NCBI RefSeq assembly: GCF_900155425.1 | Contig: NZ_LT700189.1 | Span: 799,787 to 863,786, forward strand | Length of the DNA stretch: 64,000 bases | DNA from: Parabacteroides massiliensis | GTDB lineage: Bacteria; Bacteroidota; Bacteroidia; Bacteroidales; Tannerellaceae | Reading direction: 5' to 3' | Part shown: positions 61,089 to 64,000 of the stretch, piece by piece | Position numbering within the stretch: position 1 is the first letter of the stretch | Layout: each line of letters starts with the position of its first letter | Translations under genes and position numbers: made by a program | Notes under the pieces: model-generated | The model's input: only the letters and a program-made list of their open reading frames with translations | Databases searched by the model: none | What the model was told of the DNA's origin: nothing

Positions 61089-63527
61089 TTAAAACGTTTC
61101 CTGTTCCGTCCGCATGATCACGTCTGCCTGCAGATCGACATTCATATCGTTGAAATAATCGCTGTAACCGGCTACGCGGACCAGAAGGTCGCGATAATCT
61201 TCCGGGCATTTCTGGGCGGCATAAAGCGTCTCCGTATCGACGATATTGAACTGGATGTGATGTCCGCCCAAGGCAAAATAGCTACGGATCAGCGAAGCCA
61301 ACTTGGAGATATCCTCCTCACGCTTCAGCAGGCTCGGCAGGAAACGCTGGTTCAGCAACGTCCCGCCGCTCTTCACCTGGTCAAGCTTGCCGAGAGACTT
61401 GATAACGGCAGACGGCCCGTGCGTATCGGCTCCATGAGACGGAGACGTGCCGTCCGAGATGGCACGTCCGGCCAAGCGTCCGTTAGGAGTCGCCCCCATC
61501 ACCTTGCCGAAATACACATGGCAAGTGGTAGACAGCATATTCAGATGGAAACATTCGCCTTTCGTGTTCGGTTTTCCTTCGATCGTATCATACAGATCAT
61601 CGAACATCTTCACGGCAATACTGTCGGCATATTCGTCGTCGTTCCCGAAGAACGGCGTGCGGTTCAGGATCGTCTGGCGCATCGCCTCGGCTCCCTCGAA
61701 ATTATCCGCCATCGCTTTCAGCAGTTCGCCCATCGACCAGCGCTTGTCTTCGAATATATGTTTTTTCAGCGTCGCCAGGCTGTCGGTAACCGTACCGAGC
61801 CCCGTACACTGGATATAGGTCGTATTATAGCGCGGGCCGCAGTTATAGTAATCCCGTCCTTTCGCTATGCAATCGTCGATGAAGAGAGACAGGAAGGTGG
61901 CCGGTGCATATTTGGCAAACATACGGTCGATATAATTGCTGACACGCACCTTCATATCCACGAAATAACGGAGTTGCTTCATGAAAGCGGCATACAGTTC
62001 GCCATAGCTGCCGAAGCTGCGCGGATCGCCCGTTTCCAGTCCCACCTTACGTCCGGAAACCGGATCGACACCGTTGTTGAGCGTCACCTCCAAAATCTTC
62101 GGCACATTCAGGTAACCGGTCAGCACGTACGCCTCCTTGCCGAACGCCCCGACCTCTATGCAGCCGCTGCAACCGCCTTCACGCGCATCCTGCAAGGATT
62201 TTCCCTGGCGCATCAACTCCTGGATATACACATCCGGATTGAAAACAGACGGATAGCCATGCCCCTGGCGGATCACCTTGCAGCCAGCACGCAGGAAACG
62301 TTCCGGCGTACGGGCACTGATATGGATGGCACTGCCGGGCTGCAGGATATGCAGTTCTTCGATTGTTTCGAGCATGATATAGGACACTTCGCTCACCCCG
62401 TCGCTGCCATCGGCTTTCACACCGCCGATATTCAGGTTCGTAAAGTCGTTGTACGTGCCGCTTTCCTTAGCCGTGATGCCTACTTTGGGAGGAGCCGTGT
62501 GGTTATTCACCTTGATGAAGAAGCACGACATCAACTCCTTTGCCTCGTCACGTGTCAACGTGCCGTCGGCAATCCCTTTTTCGTAGAAAGGAGCCAGATG
62601 CTGGTCGAAATGGCCGGGATTCATCGCATCCCAACCGTTCAGCTCGGTGATCGTCCCTAAGTGGACGAACCAATACATCTGGATCGCTTCCCAATAGTCG
62701 CGGGGAGCATAGGCCGGAACCCGGCGGCAAACTTCGGCGATACGGTGCAGCTCGGCCACCCGTTTCGGGTCTTTCTCCGTCAGCGACATTTCGTCGGCGA
62801 GGTCCGCATGCCGTTCGGCAAACAGGATGGCGGCATCGCACGAGATGGACATGGCTGTCAGTTCCTCCTGCTTGTCGGTCGCTTCGGGGTCGTTCATGAA
62901 ATCGAGCCCGTCCAGCTCTTTCCGGATACGTTCCTTCAAATCCAGCAACCCGTACTTATAGACCTTCCCGTCCAAAGCAGTATGTCCCGGTGCGCGTTGT
63001 TCCATAAATTCGGTGAACATGCCCACCTCGTAGGCCTCCTTCCACTCCTGAGGCACATGGTTGAAGATGCGTTCTCGCTGCGTGCGTCCTTTCCAATAGG
63101 GGATCACTTCGCGTTCGTAGGTGTCGATGTCTTCCCGGCTGATCGTATAACGCTGCAATTCGCGCGTGTTCAGGACATGCAGGTCCTCCACACTATGGCA
63201 GGTCAGTTCCGGGAAGGTCGGCACACATTTCGGTTTCGGCCCGCGTTCGCCCACGATCAGCTCGTCCTTGCCGATATAGATCGTCTTCTGCTTGCATATC
63301 TCATAAAAATTCATGGCCCGGAGAATCGGGATCGGGTATTTTCCGTAGTTTTCCTTGTAGAAACGAGTTTCTATCAAAGCGCGTTCGATAGACAGGGAGG
63401 GCTCGGCATCAAACGTCTCTTGGCGAAGACGTTTGATCCGATCATTCATTCCATAGGCATTTGCCTCTACTGCGGGGGCAAAATTGGATGCACTGTGCGG
63501 TGCACGTTGAGCTGTGATTGTAGTCAT
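61089..63527 (-). CDS. hypD: Glycyl radical enzyme, probable trans-4-hydroxy-L-proline dehydratase
   Basis: The 812-residue protein has the active-site segment 'EGGCSGCIEVGAFGKEAYVL' (thiyl Cys near residue 453, then a Glu). The C-terminal glycyl radical motif is 'RVAGYSDYFNDMN' (Gly near residue 787). 'RAPGHTALDGKVYKYGLLDL' and 'NNGVDPVSGRKVGLETGDPR' resemble hydroxyproline dehydratase (HypD) more than pyruvate formate-lyase or choline lyase. HypD turns trans-4-hydroxy-L-proline into pyrroline-5-carboxylate. No proC gene is visible nearby. Assignment within the enzyme class is from recalled motifs. It lies 37 bp after an NtrC-type regulator gene. Confidence 0.8.
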   Translation of the reverse strand: MTTITAQRAPHSASNFAPAVEANAYGMNDRIKRLRQETFDAEPSLSIERALIETRFYKENYGKYPIPILRAMNFYEICKQKTIYIGKDELIVGERGPKPKCVPTFPELTCHSVEDLHVLNTRELQRYTISREDIDTYEREVIPYWKGRTQRERIFNHVPQEWKEAYEVGMFTEFMEQRAPGHTALDGKVYKYGLLDLKERIRKELDGLDFMNDPEATDKQEELTAMSISCDAAILFAERHADLADEMSLTEKDPKRVAELHRIAEVCRRVPAYAPRDYWEAIQMYWFVHLGTITELNGWDAMNPGHFDQHLAPFYEKGIADGTLTRDEAKELMSCFFIKVNNHTAPPKVGITAKESGTYNDFTNLNIGGVKADGSDGVSEVSYIMLETIEELHILQPGSAIHISARTPERFLRAGCKVIRQGHGYPSVFNPDVYIQELMRQGKSLQDAREGGCSGCIEVGAFGKEAYVLTGYLNVPKILEVTLNNGVDPVSGRKVGLETGDPRSFGSYGELYAAFMKQLRYFVDMKVRVSNYIDRMFAKYAPATFLSLFIDDCIAKGRDYYNCGPRYNTTYIQCTGLGTVTDSLATLKKHIFEDKRWSMGELLKAMADNFEGAEAMRQTILNRTPFFGNDDEYADSIAVKMFDDLYDTIEGKPNTKGECFHLNMLSTTCHVYFGKVMGATPNGRLAGRAISDGTSPSHGADTHGPSAVIKSLGKLDQVKSGGTLLNQRFLPSLLKREEDISKLASLIRSYFALGGHHIQFNIVDTETLYAAQKCPEDYRDLLVRVAGYSDYFNDMNVDLQADVIMRTEQETF

Positions 63528-63564
63528 AATATATTAATATAAAAGGTTATTTCTCTATTCTTCA

Positions 63565-64000
63565 TTAAATCCGGTCAATCCCATACGCCTTCAACTTGTT
63601 GTAAAGCGTTTTGCGGTCGATTCCCAGCAACTGGGCTGCCCTGGTCTTATTGTTGCCGGCTTCTTGCAGGGCGCGTCTGATCATTTCGCATTCGTGCGAT
63701 TCGTTTTTCAGTTGAATATTGACTGGAGCGGAAACCGGGGCGGCAGTCAGTTCTTCCGGAAGCTCGTTGCGGGTAATATAGCGACCGGTCGCCAACAAGG
63801 TGGCATACTTGATCGCGTTCTTCATCTGCCGCAAGTTGCCCGGCCAGGAATAAGACTGGAAAATCCGGATCACTTCATTATCAAAACCGATAATATCTTT
63901 CTGCAATTCCATATTGGCCTGGTCCAGGAAGTTGTTGGCAAACAGCAAAAGATCCTCTTTCCGCTCTTTCAGGTCGGGGATGCGGACCGTGAACTCGTTG
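63565..64000 (-). CDS. Sigma-54-dependent (NtrC-family) regulator, partial
   Basis: Only the C-terminal roughly 145 residues are in the window; the gene enters across the right edge. The end of the AAA+ domain is visible ('SYSWPGNLRQMKNAIKYATL', the R-finger/sensor region). It is followed by a Fis-type helix-turn-helix ('AGNNKTRAAQLLGIDRKTLY' then NKLKAYGIDRI). Such proteins activate sigma-54 promoters. Being directly upstream of the glycyl radical enzyme gene it may control it, although with only 37 bp between them a -24/-12 promoter for that gene is not obvious. Confidence 0.88.
   Translation of the reverse strand, partial: NEFTVRIPDLKERKEDLLLFANNFLDQANMELQKDIIGFDNEVIRIFQSYSWPGNLRQMKNAIKYATLLATGRYITRNELPEELTAAPVSAPVNIQLKNESHECEMIRRALQEAGNNKTRAAQLLGIDRKTLYNKLKAYGIDRI

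Overview
This window looks like chromosomal DNA from a gut Bacteroidales, most likely Parabacteroides or a close Bacteroides relative. That is inferred from gene content. It has Bacteroidetes-type promoters (TTTG, about 19-21 bp, TAnnTTTG), DUF4835 and DUF4295 genes, an HU-like/DUF4248/amidase cassette, a cluster of three GH78 rhamnosidases, and a cobalamin riboswitch ahead of a periplasmic CbiK. Base composition is moderate, except for a clearly AT-rich island at about 39.7-42.4 kb. I see no rRNA, tRNA, transposase, integrase or CRISPR array.

Layout. 1-3.6 kb (+): the end of an S9 peptidase and a YgiQ-type radical SAM protein, closed by a very long perfect hairpin. 3.7-13.6 kb (-): housekeeping genes ridA, rlmB, a secreted His/Arg/Asp-rich protein, recN, a DUF4835 gene, coaBC, an iron alcohol dehydrogenase, a DnaQ-type exonuclease, dnaN, and DUF4295-rpmG-rpmB. 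13.8-16.7 kb: a membrane glycosyltransferase-like protein and a divergent Lrp/DMT-exporter pair. 16.8-24.3 kb (-): an RND efflux operon, a secreted nuclease, and a PNPOx-zinc ribbon fusion. 24.5-36.9 kb: a rhamnose regulon with rhaB-rhaA-rhaT-rhaD and three alpha-L-rhamnosidases, divergent from an AraC regulator. 36.9-47.3 kb: an accessory region. 47.3-55.6 kb (-): aspT-aspD-acn-icd-gltA, linking aspartate decarboxylation with the oxidative arm of the TCA cycle. 55.7-60.1 kb (+): a B12 riboswitch with cbiK, a PepSY membrane protein and a broken TonB-dependent receptor. 60.1-64 kb (-): the end of an NtrC-type regulator, a glycyl radical enzyme resembling trans-4-hydroxy-L-proline dehydratase, and its activase.

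The accessory region is the most interesting part. The 3' end and terminator of an HU-like DNA-binding gene occur three times. Two 116-bp copies, 115/116 identical and exactly 1,055 bp apart, flank a two-gene block (DUF5053). A third, diverged copy lies beyond an AT-rich three-gene operon. That operon encodes two lipoproteins and a protein with three GRxHxGDENG repeats; two of the three products share a C-terminal motif. Next to this lie decayed genes (a frameshifted hicA, a truncated hicB, a DUF234-type ATPase remnant). Then comes a six-gene set (DUF4373, DUF6633-like, DUF4248, amidase, two-helix membrane protein, lipoprotein with a C-terminal helix) that resembles a replication/lysis module of phage origin.
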